In this document: piece after piece, positions 1-9,140 of the stretch
Numbering within the stretch: the first letter of the stretch is position 1
Layout of the letters: each line of letters opens with the position of its first letter
Assembly (NCBI GenBank): GCA_021158725.1
Contig: JAGGUB010000066.1
Span: forward strand, 1-35,947
DNA: 35,947 bases
Reading direction: 5' to 3'
DNA from: Caldifarciminota bacterium
GTDB lineage: Bacteria; Hydrothermota; UBA3073; NMUJ01
Made by a program: the position numbers and the translations under genes
Notes under the pieces: model-generated
Databases searched by the model: none
What the model was told of the DNA's origin: nothing
The model's input: only the letters and a program-made list of their open reading frames with translations

Positions 1-429
1 TGGGTTAGCATTCAGCTGCCCACATATCATCATATTATGTAAGCTATCAGCCGTCTCCCAGATTGCTACACCTATCTCACCCGTAGTTCCTGTGTTATAC
101 TTACGATATACCGCCATCAGGTAACCACCTGCATAATCAACCGGCTCGTTAGCTGATAGATACCACCCATATCCATGGTTGGACGAGTCAAACAGTATCG
201 GTTCATGTATTATAACACCTTTCACATACCGTGCCGTGTACGTTGGCGGCTCACCCGGTGTACCTATTGGCGTCTCTGCAACCGGTTCACACATCACCAA
301 CCGCTTACCTAATATGGGCTTCACCCGCTCTATATTTGCCACACGTAGCTCGTCACCCGTTACCACACGTCCCTCTGCGGTTACTGCGATAAAAATGACC
401 ACAACCAACCACCCAAATGAACGCTTCAT
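1..429 (-). CDS. Secreted protein, N-terminal part (runs off the window start)
   Basis: Manual reverse translation from ATG at 429 is open to position 1: MKRSFGWLVVVIFIAVTAEGRVVTGDELRVANIERVKPILGKRLVMCEPVAETPIGTPGEPPTYTARYVKGVIIHEPILF...; signal peptide; strong SD (aaaggaggaagg) before ATG. Absent from the ORF track because it has no stop in the window. Confidence 0.8.
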   Translation of the reverse strand, partial: MKRSFGWLVVVIFIAVTAEGRVVTGDELRVANIERVKPILGKRLVMCEPVAETPIGTPGEPPTYTARYVKGVIIHEPILFDSSNHGYGWYLSANEPVDYAGGYLMAVYRKYNTGTTGEIGVAIWETADSLHNMMICGQLNANP

Positions 430-503
430 CCTTCCTCCTTTCAGCTAATTAATTTACACATCCTATCATCACGTCAACATAACACCTTTTGCATACTTTA
501 CTT

Positions 504-509
504 TATAAT
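504..509 (+). promoter_or_regulatory. -10-like TATAAT upstream of the ABC exporter operon
   Basis: Exact TATAAT 21 nt before the ATG at 531; no clear -35 box and no SD. Confidence 0.4.
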
Positions 510-530
510 CAATATTTTATTTTAATCAAT

Positions 531-2282
531 ATGGATTCACGCAGAATGTTTACCCAGTACCTACGTCGATACTGGAGATTGATCACCTTAGGGCTTATCT
601 CGTTAATCCTTGTCGACACCATACAGCTGTTCATACCACGTGTCATCAAATACGCTATAGATAGCCTCACCACAGGTGAAGCCACCTTCTCATTACTACT
701 TAAGTATGCATCCACCGTATTCCTGCTCGCAATAGGTATACTGGTATTTAGGTTCGGTTGGCGTTACTTCATATTTGGTACCGCCAGACGTGTAGAGCGT
801 GACCTACGACGTGACCTGTTCGCGCACCTCGAATCCCTACATCTCCATTTCTACAAAGACCATAAGGTAGGTACCCTCATGGCACACCTTACCAACGACC
901 TTGATGCCGTCGTCATGGCCATCGGTATGGGCCTCGTAACCGCTGTCGATGCCGTACTCTGGAGTAGCTTCACGATAATATTCATGTTGCTTATCAATGT
1001 ACAGCTCACCTTATATGTGATAATACCATTACCACTACTTGCATACTTAACGTTCTACTTTTCACGCCAAATCTTTACGCGGTTCGAACGTGTACAATCG
1101 AGTTTCGCCAACCTCACCTCCACCGTACAGGAGCAGCTCACCGGCATCCATCTCATAAAAGCCTACAACGAAACCGCCACCGCATTGGATAAACTCAAAC
1201 GTTCCAGCCTCTCCTACGTATCACGTAACTTGAGCTTCATCAAAGTCTACGCACTGTTCTTCCCGCTTGTGTTCTTCATTGCAAACATATCGCTCGCACT
1301 ATTGCTGTGGTTAGGTGGTAAATCCACGATACTTGGTACAATCACTATCGGCGACTTTGTCGCATTCCAAACCTATCTCGGTATGCTCATGTGGCCCATC
1401 ATGGGTTTAGGCTACACATTCACTGTACTGCAACGCGGTCGTGCCTCCTGGCAACGCCTATACAAGTTGTTTGCTACCAAACCAGCAATCAAATCACCTC
1501 CTCACCCAGTAAAGCCCAAACATCCCATCGGCAATTTAGCCTTCCATCACGTATACTTCGCATATCCGGATCAACCCACCCATTACGTGCTTAAAGACAT
1601 CAACCTCGAGATACCGAAGGGTACCTTCCTCGGCATAGCGGGTGAGATAGGTAGCGGTAAATCCACACTCGCACTATTACTTGCACGCATGTACGATCCA
1701 ACTGATGGCCGTATAACGTTTGACGGTATCGACTTACGTGAGTTAGATCTACAATTTCTACGTCGTTTCATCGTACATGTACCACAGCAAACCTTCCTGT
1801 TCTCCACCACCATCCGAGATAACATAGCATTCGGTAACCCCACCGCCTCCGATGAAGCCATCACCCACGTCTGTAAGCTTGCACAGATATACGATGAGAT
1901 AATGGAGTTCGAGGATGGCCTCAATACCGTAGTGGGTGAGAAAGGCGTTACCCTGTCTGGTGGCCAACGTCAACGTATCACATTAGCACGTGCGTTACTT
2001 ATGGAACCCGAAATACTCGTGTTGGACGACCCATTCTCATCCGTAGATTCTGAGCACGAAGTTAAAATCATCAAATCCCTATGTGATCACCTACGTGGTA
2101 AAACCCTCATCCTTATATCACATAGATTGAACAGCATGCGTTTCATGGACAAGATCATCGTGCTTAAAGATGGCACAATTGTTGAAACCGGTAGCTTCAA
2201 CGAACTACTCCTACGTGAGGGCGTATTCTTTGACCTCTACCGTAAACAGCAATTAAAGGAGCGCATATGGAAAAACCTGTAA
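531..2282 (+). CDS. ABC exporter half-transporter, subunit A (noncanonical Walker B)
   Basis: Six-TM exporter fold plus NBD: Walker A GEIGSGKS, signature LSGGQ, Walker B ILVLDDPFSSVD. Start taken at MDSRRMFTQYLRRYW. Confidence 0.9.
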   Translation: MDSRRMFTQYLRRYWRLITLGLISLILVDTIQLFIPRVIKYAIDSLTTGEATFSLLLKYASTVFLLAIGILVFRFGWRYFIFGTARRVERDLRRDLFAHLESLHLHFYKDHKVGTLMAHLTNDLDAVVMAIGMGLVTAVDAVLWSSFTIIFMLLINVQLTLYVIIPLPLLAYLTFYFSRQIFTRFERVQSSFANLTSTVQEQLTGIHLIKAYNETATALDKLKRSSLSYVSRNLSFIKVYALFFPLVFFIANISLALLLWLGGKSTILGTITIGDFVAFQTYLGMLMWPIMGLGYTFTVLQRGRASWQRLYKLFATKPAIKSPPHPVKPKHPIGNLAFHHVYFAYPDQPTHYVLKDINLEIPKGTFLGIAGEIGSGKSTLALLLARMYDPTDGRITFDGIDLRELDLQFLRRFIVHVPQQTFLFSTTIRDNIAFGNPTASDEAITHVCKLAQIYDEIMEFEDGLNTVVGEKGVTLSGGQRQRITLARALLMEPEILVLDDPFSSVDSEHEVKIIKSLCDHLRGKTLILISHRLNSMRFMDKIIVLKDGTIVETGSFNELLLREGVFFDLYRKQQLKERIWKNL

Positions 2283-4240
2283 AGACATACGATTGGCGTA
2301 TCGTATTGTGGATAGGTAAATTCGTACGTCCATACCTATGGGTTATCGCCATACTGATACCTATCGTTATGATCTCCGTGGCGATACAGGCTGGGTTACC
2401 ACTCATCACCCGTACTGCTATCGATCGCTACATAATGCCTACATACCATAAGATATTGCCACCACCTAACGTGAAGATAGAGGGGCTCATCCCATACAAA
2501 GATTCTGTGTACTTGATACCCACCGCACGTATAAAGGAGTTACCGCCTGCACTTTATCGTCAACTTGTTGCATCCGGCCGCCTCTCTCTGGTAAAATACT
2601 ATTACAAGCCATCACAAAACCTATTAGTGAGGGTTGACGAGCTACATAAGATTCCACCACGTGAACTATTCTCACTACGTCGTGAGGATATACTGGGGCT
2701 ACGTAAGTTAGCCACCTTATTTGTGATATTGATCATATCGCTATTTGTAACACAATGGCTCAGCGATTACATCGTGGGTTGGTTAGGTCAAAAGGTAACC
2801 CATTCCATACGTATGAAGTTAGGTACACACCTGATGACGTTGGGGTTACCTTACTTTCATCGTAACCCCTCCGGTCGTATCCTTACGCGGTTGACGAACG
2901 ATTCACGTAAACTACAGGAGATATTTGAAAGCACCCTCATCGTGTTGGTCTCAGAACCTTTTCTGTTCATCGCAATAGCTGTCGTCATGTGGCGGCTCGA
3001 TCATCGGTTAGCACTCATCGGCTATGGGTTACTACCATTGGTAATCTTGTTATCAAACCTATTCCGTACGCGGTTCCGTCGCATCTATCGCGAAGTACGT
3101 AGGCTATTGGGTAAACTTAACACGATGCTAAACGAATCCTTCATGGGTATCAGTGTCATACAACTGTTCAACCAACAATCCCGCATACTCGATAAGTTCG
3201 ATTCCATAAATATCAACTACTTCAAGGCCAACCTCAAACGCATTGTAGTCTTCGGCTTATTCTATCCGCTGATGGTCGTCATCCAATACCTTGCTGTAGC
3301 GTTGCTCATACTCTATGGCGGTAAGTCCGTACTCGCCAACACATTGACAATAGGTGTGTTGACTGCATTCCTTAGCTACTTACGTATGTTTTTCCGTCCA
3401 GTACAAAACATAAGTGCACAATTTAACGTAATCCAGGAGGGGCTAACTGCCGCCGAACGTATGCGTGAGATATTTGAATCCAAAGAACGTGAGATAGATC
3501 CCGTCACCGCCAAACGTATCAAGGTTAAGGGTAACATCGAATTCCGTAATGTACATTTCGCCTACAACAGTACACCCGTACTTAAGGGGGTAACCTTCTC
3601 AATAAAAGCAGGTGAAAAGGTTGCCCTTGTAGGGCCAACCGGTGCAGGTAAAACCACTATCATCAACCTGTTGTTGAAATTCTACCTACCCAAACAAGGT
3701 AGCATACTTATTGATGGTATCGACCTACGCGATATCGAACGTACACATTTGCGTTCACAAATAGGTATCGTCTTACAAGAGCCGTTTCTATTCACCGGTA
3801 CACTACGTGAGAACATAGAGTTTGGTCGCAAACTATCCGACGATGAACTCGACCGTGTGGTTGAATATGCACAACTGAAACCACTTGTGTCACGTTTACC
3901 GGATGGACTCAACACCATAATAAGAAGTGACACCCTCTCCGCGGGTGAACGTCAGCTCGTCTCCATCGCACGTACGCTTGCACGTAACCCCACCATCGTG
4001 ATACTGGATGAGGCCACCTCGAACATCGACCCCGAAACCGAATCCCTGCTACAGATAGGTATTAAAAACCTGTTAGCGAACCGTACCGGTATAATTATCG
4101 CACATCGGCTATCGACCATCAAGCTGGTGGACCGTATCTTCGTCCTATGGGACGGCAAGTTAGTCGAATCCGGTACCCATGATGAGCTACTCAAACGCAA
4201 CGGCCCATACGCAACACTGTACCGGTTACAGTACGAATGA
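2267..4240 (+). CDS. ABC exporter half-transporter, subunit B (canonical Walker B, noncanonical signature)
   Basis: Walker A GPTGAGKT, signature LSAGERQ, Walker B IVILDEATSNID; overlaps the upstream gene; large TM1-TM2 insertion. Confidence 0.9.
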   Translation: MEKPVKTYDWRIVLWIGKFVRPYLWVIAILIPIVMISVAIQAGLPLITRTAIDRYIMPTYHKILPPPNVKIEGLIPYKDSVYLIPTARIKELPPALYRQLVASGRLSLVKYYYKPSQNLLVRVDELHKIPPRELFSLRREDILGLRKLATLFVILIISLFVTQWLSDYIVGWLGQKVTHSIRMKLGTHLMTLGLPYFHRNPSGRILTRLTNDSRKLQEIFESTLIVLVSEPFLFIAIAVVMWRLDHRLALIGYGLLPLVILLSNLFRTRFRRIYREVRRLLGKLNTMLNESFMGISVIQLFNQQSRILDKFDSININYFKANLKRIVVFGLFYPLMVVIQYLAVALLILYGGKSVLANTLTIGVLTAFLSYLRMFFRPVQNISAQFNVIQEGLTAAERMREIFESKEREIDPVTAKRIKVKGNIEFRNVHFAYNSTPVLKGVTFSIKAGEKVALVGPTGAGKTTIINLLLKFYLPKQGSILIDGIDLRDIERTHLRSQIGIVLQEPFLFTGTLRENIEFGRKLSDDELDRVVEYAQLKPLVSRLPDGLNTIIRSDTLSAGERQLVSIARTLARNPTIVILDEATSNIDPETESLLQIGIKNLLANRTGIIIAHRLSTIKLVDRIFVLWDGKLVESGTHDELLKRNGPYATLYRLQYE

Positions 4241-4242
4241 GC

Positions 4243-4270
4243 TTGCCTCTACATTAAATCCACTTATATT
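4243..4270 (+). promoter_or_regulatory. Candidate promoter for tRNA-Leu/tig
   Basis: TTGCCT, 16 nt spacer, TATATT, ending 8 nt before the tRNA 5' end. Confidence 0.4.
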
Positions 4271-4278
4271 TATAAGCT

Positions 4279-4360
4279 GCGAGGGTGGCGGAACTGGTAG
4301 ACGCGCTGGATTTAGGATCCAGTCCCTCACGGGGTAGGGGTTCGAGTCCCCTCCCTCGCA
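4279..4360 (+). tRNA. tRNA-Leu (anticodon TAG)
   Basis: Acceptor gcgaggg/ccctcgc, anticodon stem ctgga-ttTAGga-tccag, variable arm, T arm ggggttcgagtcccc; CCA not encoded. Confidence 0.96.
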
Positions 4361-4367
4361 TTAGATA

Positions 4368-5528
4368 ATGGAATACAAGATCGAGCGTTTAGGTGATTGT
4401 GAACTCCTACTCCACATCTATATCCCCAAGGAGGTTGTCGACCAAAAAGTTGACTCCAAACTCAGATCCTACCAACGTACCGCGAAACTACCTGGCTTCC
4501 GCAAGGGTAAAGCCCCCATGGATATCATCTACCGCAAATACTATGATACTGCCTTACAGGAGGTGATCACTGAGCTAATCGAATCCACCAGCCGCGATAT
4601 CATCGCTAAGGAGAACCTGAGGCTGCTCACACGTGGCGAACTACTCGAAAGCAAGTGGCATGACACCACACTCGTATCAACAATAAAGCTGGAGGTCTTC
4701 CCACAGATAGAGTTTGGCGATTATGGTGAGCTTGAGGTAAGGATACCCGATTTTAAGCTCAAAGACGATGAGCTCACCGCCATACTTGAACGGCTCTGTC
4801 AGCTACATCCACGCTACACCCCACACACTCATATAACCGAACATACCGTACAGACTGTGAGCTTCACCATCAACCTCAGGTGGCGTGGCCTCTGGCGTAC
4901 GTTTAGGGTGGACGATTTCATGTTCTTCATAGATGAGAAGTTTTTCCCCAACCCCATAAATACCGAGCTACTAAACAAAAAGGTAGGCACCACGTTGGAG
5001 TTGAAACACGAGTATCCACTCGACTACGAAGATCCCGACCTCAAAGGTGAGCAGGTAGAATATAAGTTCCGTATCGAGAATGTCGAATTACCTTCACCTA
5101 TCACCGTACGTGAACTCGCCTCTACACTTGGGTTCAAAAGCGAACAATCCCTACGCAAGACACTTAGATCCATACTTCAACAGTATCGTGAAACCAAACG
5201 CCATACGGTGTTGAAATACAAATTACTCGAAACCCTACGTCAAACGTATGCATTTGAACCACCCCCACGTATTGTTGAAGCTTATGAAAAGGCTTTACTC
5301 GAACACTATAGGGAGCAACACGATGTACTCGATCACAACCTACGTACAACGATCAAGAAGCTCGCCCATATGCAAGCACAGGAAGATATACTCATACAGT
5401 TGATTGCTGCTAAAGAAGGGCTCCACGGTAAGGAGCTCACCCAGAAAGTTATTGACTTTTTACTCGATAAAGTAAAAATAATAGAAGAAACAGAACACAA
5501 AGGAGGAAATAAAGATGCGTCACGATGA
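4368..5528 (+). CDS. tig: Trigger factor
   Basis: N-terminal ribosome-binding motif GFRKGKAP, trigger-factor-like C-terminal domain, followed by clpP. Confidence 0.88.
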   Translation: MEYKIERLGDCELLLHIYIPKEVVDQKVDSKLRSYQRTAKLPGFRKGKAPMDIIYRKYYDTALQEVITELIESTSRDIIAKENLRLLTRGELLESKWHDTTLVSTIKLEVFPQIEFGDYGELEVRIPDFKLKDDELTAILERLCQLHPRYTPHTHITEHTVQTVSFTINLRWRGLWRTFRVDDFMFFIDEKFFPNPINTELLNKKVGTTLELKHEYPLDYEDPDLKGEQVEYKFRIENVELPSPITVRELASTLGFKSEQSLRKTLRSILQQYRETKRHTVLKYKLLETLRQTYAFEPPPRIVEAYEKALLEHYREQHDVLDHNLRTTIKKLAHMQAQEDILIQLIAAKEGLHGKELTQKVIDFLLDKVKIIEETEHKGGNKDASR

Positions 5529-6120
5529 TTATAATCAATTAGTACCCATCGTTATAGAATCGACACGTCACGGCGAACGTGCATACGATATCTTCTCACG
5601 CTTGTTGAAGGATCGCATCGTAATCATAGGTGCACCCATCACAGATGCATTTGCTGCAAGTATAATTGCGCAGCTGCTGTTCCTCGAGTCAGAAGACCCC
5701 AAAAAGGATATCTATCTCTACATCGATAGCCCAGGTGGCTCGATACCTGCCGGGCTCGCTATATATGATACCATCCAGTACATACGACCAGATGTAAGCA
5801 CAATCTGTATGGGGTTGGCTGCATCCATGGCAGCATTACTGTTAGCTGCGGGTACACCCGGTAAACGCTATGCGTTACCTCACGCCCGTATATTGATACA
5901 CCAACCCATGAGCGGTGTATCGGGTCAGGTAACCGACATCGTCATACATGCGAAAGAGATCATGCGTTTACGTGAGGAGCTCAACCGCATACTCGCCAAA
6001 CACACAGGCCAACCGATCGAAAAGATTGCCCAAGATACCGAACGTGACTACTGGATGACCGCCGAAGAGGCACGTGCCTACGGTATCGTTGACAAGGTAA
6101 TCGAACGTCGCGAGAAGTAA
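5515..6120 (+). CDS. clpP: ATP-dependent Clp protease proteolytic subunit
   Basis: [15 protein letters not shown] (Ser) and [11 protein letters not shown] (His) motifs; SD aaaggaggaaataaag. Confidence 0.96.
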   Translation: MRHDDYNQLVPIVIESTRHGERAYDIFSRLLKDRIVIIGAPITDAFAASIIAQLLFLESEDPKKDIYLYIDSPGGSIPAGLAIYDTIQYIRPDVSTICMGLAASMAALLLAAGTPGKRYALPHARILIHQPMSGVSGQVTDIVIHAKEIMRLREELNRILAKHTGQPIEKIAQDTERDYWMTAEEARAYGIVDKVIERREK

Positions 6121-6121
6121 C

Positions 6122-7387
6122 CTATTCACCTGTGAAATCCCAAACCTTCTCCCCCACTATGGTGTAAAGTACCTTACCCTTTAGACGTTTACCGAGGAAT
6201 GGCGAGTTACGTGATAACGAACGCGGTGAATCGAACACCCACTCAGCTTCCGGGTCGAACACCACCAGTTCAGCAGATTCACCTTCTTTTAGCCACCCCT
6301 TATCTAACCCCAATATCTTTGCGGGGTTCACCGTCAACTTAGCTATAAACGTTATCCAATCCAGCTCACCCGTATTCACAAGCTTATCCACCAACACCGG
6401 TAACGCAGTCTCCAACCCTATTATCCCAAAGGGTGCATCAATAAACTGTAGCTCCTTTTCGAACGATGCATGTGGTGCATGATCTGTTGCAATAACATCA
6501 ATCGTACCATCCTTCAATGCTTCAATAAGTGCAACCCTATCACGTTCCGTACGTAGGGGTGGGTTAACTTTATAATTCGTATCGTAAGGGTTGGCCAACA
6601 CATCCTCCTCAGTAAATATCAAATGATGTGGTGTCACCTCCGCAGTCACCTTTACACCCTCAGCCTTAGCTTCACGTATAAGGGAGACCGCACCTTCTGT
6701 TGATACATGTGCAAAATGTACCCTACCACCTGTGTATTTCGCCAGATATATATCACGTGCTACCATTATATCCTCAGCAATACTCGGTATACCGGGTAGA
6801 CCCAACTTCAGTGCCACAACACCCTCGTTCACCACACCACGACCGCTCAACCTCTTATCCTCCGCATGTGATATCACCGGTATATCGAATATCTTCGCAT
6901 ATTCGAGTGCACGTCTCATGATACCTGAATCCAGCACAGGGTCACCATCGTCACTAATAGCTACAGCACCCGCCTCCACCATATCACCAATCTCTGCCAA
7001 CTCCTTACCCATACGGGATTTGGTAATCGCACCCACGGGTAACACCGTAGCCTCTTTCTTAGCCTCCAGTATAAATCGTACCAACCCACCGTTATCCACT
7101 GGCGGTGTGGTGTTAGCCATACACACAAGTGTGGTGAACCCACCCGCCACACCCGCAATGCTACCGGTGTAGATGGTCTCTTCGTCTTCACGTCCAGGTT
7201 CACGCAGATGTGTATGCATATCGATAAGCCCCGGTATGACAATTTTGCCCCTCGCATCTATCAGCAGATCAGGTTGAACCGCCTCACCTGCACCTACTAT
7301 TTTACCGTCCACAATTAGTATGTCTGCTATCTCATCCCTGTTGTTACCGGGATCCACTATCCTGCCACCTACTATCCGTATTTTCAT
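6122..7387 (-). CDS. pyrC: Dihydroorotase
   Basis: DMHTHLREPGREDEET, CMANTTPPVDN, VIATDHAPH motifs. Start set at MKIRIVGG rather than the track's MCQVMKIR. Confidence 0.93.
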   Translation of the reverse strand: MKIRIVGGRIVDPGNNRDEIADILIVDGKIVGAGEAVQPDLLIDARGKIVIPGLIDMHTHLREPGREDEETIYTGSIAGVAGGFTTLVCMANTTPPVDNGGLVRFILEAKKEATVLPVGAITKSRMGKELAEIGDMVEAGAVAISDDGDPVLDSGIMRRALEYAKIFDIPVISHAEDKRLSGRGVVNEGVVALKLGLPGIPSIAEDIMVARDIYLAKYTGGRVHFAHVSTEGAVSLIREAKAEGVKVTAEVTPHHLIFTEEDVLANPYDTNYKVNPPLRTERDRVALIEALKDGTIDVIATDHAPHASFEKELQFIDAPFGIIGLETALPVLVDKLVNTGELDWITFIAKLTVNPAKILGLDKGWLKEGESAELVVFDPEAEWVFDSPRSLSRNSPFLGKRLKGKVLYTIVGEKVWDFTGE

Positions 7388-7425
7388 CACTTGACACAAT
7401 GCTATGGTTCACATCTTTTATGGAC

Positions 7426-7500
7426 GGGGCTATCGTCTAGTCAGGCCAAGGACGCCTGGTTCTCAGCCAGGAGACTGGGGTTCAAATCCCCATAGCCCCA
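7426..7500 (+). tRNA. tRNA-Glu (anticodon CTC)
   Basis: Acceptor ggggcta/tagcccc, anticodon stem cctgg-ttCTCag-ccagg, T arm ctggggttcaaatcccca. Confidence 0.95.
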
Positions 7501-7502
7501 TT

Positions 7503-8009
7503 TTATTTTATCCGCACCCTTAACCCACCACCAAACCTGAAGTGGCTTTCTGAGCTACCATCCCAACTTGTTACACTAACCCCTATCTCACCAAACAACT
7601 GCATACGAGGTGCGAATCCAAAATCTACACCTGCACCAACTGTTGCCACCGACTGTTTGGACGATATCCCATCCGATACACTACGTAATCCGAGCCCCCC
7701 ATATCCATAGAACCCAACAGGGCCACCAAACCATGCCCTACCAAGTAACTCGATCGCTGGCTCTACGTTGTTGAAATATAAAGTTGTCGTCTCCTTACCA
7801 AACCTCACACCACCCAGGTTCGCCCTTAAATAGACACCACGTGGTAGCAATTTCACGAGCAGATTACCTCCCACATCTATATCAGTACCATCACCTGTGA
7901 TCCCATAAATTCGTGGCTCTATGAAGAGCGGGCACCCTCTGTCTATCGCATCAACTTCATGCACAATAAATATAGACACTATAGCTACACAAATAGCACC
8001 TACTCTCAT
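7503..8009 (-). CDS. Small outer-membrane beta-barrel-like protein
   Basis: Signal peptide, alternating amphipathic strands, terminal FRFGGGLRVRIK; SD ggaggtacg. Confidence 0.6.
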   Translation of the reverse strand: MRVGAICVAIVSIFIVHEVDAIDRGCPLFIEPRIYGITGDGTDIDVGGNLLVKLLPRGVYLRANLGGVRFGKETTTLYFNNVEPAIELLGRAWFGGPVGFYGYGGLGLRSVSDGISSKQSVATVGAGVDFGFAPRMQLFGEIGVSVTSWDGSSESHFRFGGGLRVRIK

Positions 8010-8060
8010 CGTACCTCCATTTTATGATTTAAAATATAGCAAACCACACAAATAGCAACA

Positions 8061-8088
8061 CTTGTCAAATTCATCACCTAACGTATTT
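8061..8088 (+). promoter_or_regulatory. Candidate promoter for manC (near-leaderless)
   Basis: TTGTCA, 16 nt spacer, TATTTA, ending 11 nt before the ATG at 8100; no SD. Confidence 0.4.
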
Positions 8089-8099
8089 AATTAAATAGT

Positions 8100-9140
8100 A
8101 TGGAAAGAATAGCACTTATATTAGCTGGCGGTAGGGGTGAAAGGTTCTGGCCACTATCCACACGTAAGCGTCCCAAACAGTTATTACCACTATTCAGTTC
8201 ACGTACGTTGATAGAAGAGACGTTCAACCGCCTCCAATCGTTTTTACCCACAAACAACATCTATGTGGTCACACCTATCGACCTACTACCTGCTATAAAG
8301 AAGACCTTATCCTCGCTACCGGATACCAACTTTATCGGTGAACCCGAAGGCAAAAACACCGCCCCCGCAATAGCGTTTGCAACCCTATTACTACGTGAGA
8401 GATACCCCCACGCCACCATGGGTGTGTTTCCCGCGGATCATTACATACGTGACGAATCTGCCTTCTTAAATGCCTTAGAAGTCGCCTTTAACATGGCAAC
8501 CGACGATAGGTTGATAACGTTTGGCATACCACCTACATATCCTGCAACCGGCTTCGGTTACATAGAGTTAGGCCATAAGATTGCCCCTGATGTATACGAG
8601 GTGGCACGTTTCAAGGAGAAACCCAACCAAAAGGAAGCACAGGAGTATCTGAAATCTGGCAAATACCTCTGGAACAGCGGTATGTTCGTATGGAAAATAG
8701 ATACCATTATCGATGCATTCCACAAACATGCACCTGAATTCTGGCCCGCCATGTGCGAATTCGTACACCACAAAGATGCACAAACCCTATACTCAAGCCT
8801 ACCCAGCATATCGATAGACTACGCTATAATGGAGAAAGCTCGCAACGTAGCCGTCGTCAAAGCACACTTCACCTGGAACGACATAGGTGCATGGCGTAGC
8901 TTGGAGAATATCAAACCCAAAACCGACACCAACGTTGTGGTCGGCGATTGGGTAGGTATCGACTCCTCTGATAATATCATCTATGCAGAAGATGGCATAA
9001 TTGCCACAATAGGGGTGGATAACCTGATCATTGTCAAGAGTGGCAACCGTGTCCTCGTAGCCCATAAGGATAAGGATCAAGAGATCAAAGAGCTTGTCGC
9101 CTTGCTGGCAAAAAAGAAGCGATATAACCAATACCTCTGA
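8100..9140 (+). CDS. manC: Mannose-1-phosphate guanylyltransferase
   Basis: LILAGGRGERFWPLSTRKRPKQLLPLF nucleotidyltransferase signature; FPADHYI; FKEKP. Confidence 0.92.
   Translation: MERIALILAGGRGERFWPLSTRKRPKQLLPLFSSRTLIEETFNRLQSFLPTNNIYVVTPIDLLPAIKKTLSSLPDTNFIGEPEGKNTAPAIAFATLLLRERYPHATMGVFPADHYIRDESAFLNALEVAFNMATDDRLITFGIPPTYPATGFGYIELGHKIAPDVYEVARFKEKPNQKEAQEYLKSGKYLWNSGMFVWKIDTIIDAFHKHAPEFWPAMCEFVHHKDAQTLYSSLPSISIDYAIMEKARNVAVVKAHFTWNDIGAWRSLENIKPKTDTNVVVGDWVGIDSSDNIIYAEDGIIATIGVDNLIIVKSGNRVLVAHKDKDQEIKELVALLAKKKRYNQYL

Noticed and set aside
179-448. 89-aa plus-strand ORF at the window start
   Set aside because: Antisense to a well-supported minus-strand secreted-protein gene (1-429) with signal peptide and SD.
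7987-8056. 12-bp direct repeat ACACAAATAGCA (7987-7998 and 8045-8056)
   Set aside because: Short, AT-rich, first copy lies in coding sequence; no third copy seen, so likely chance.
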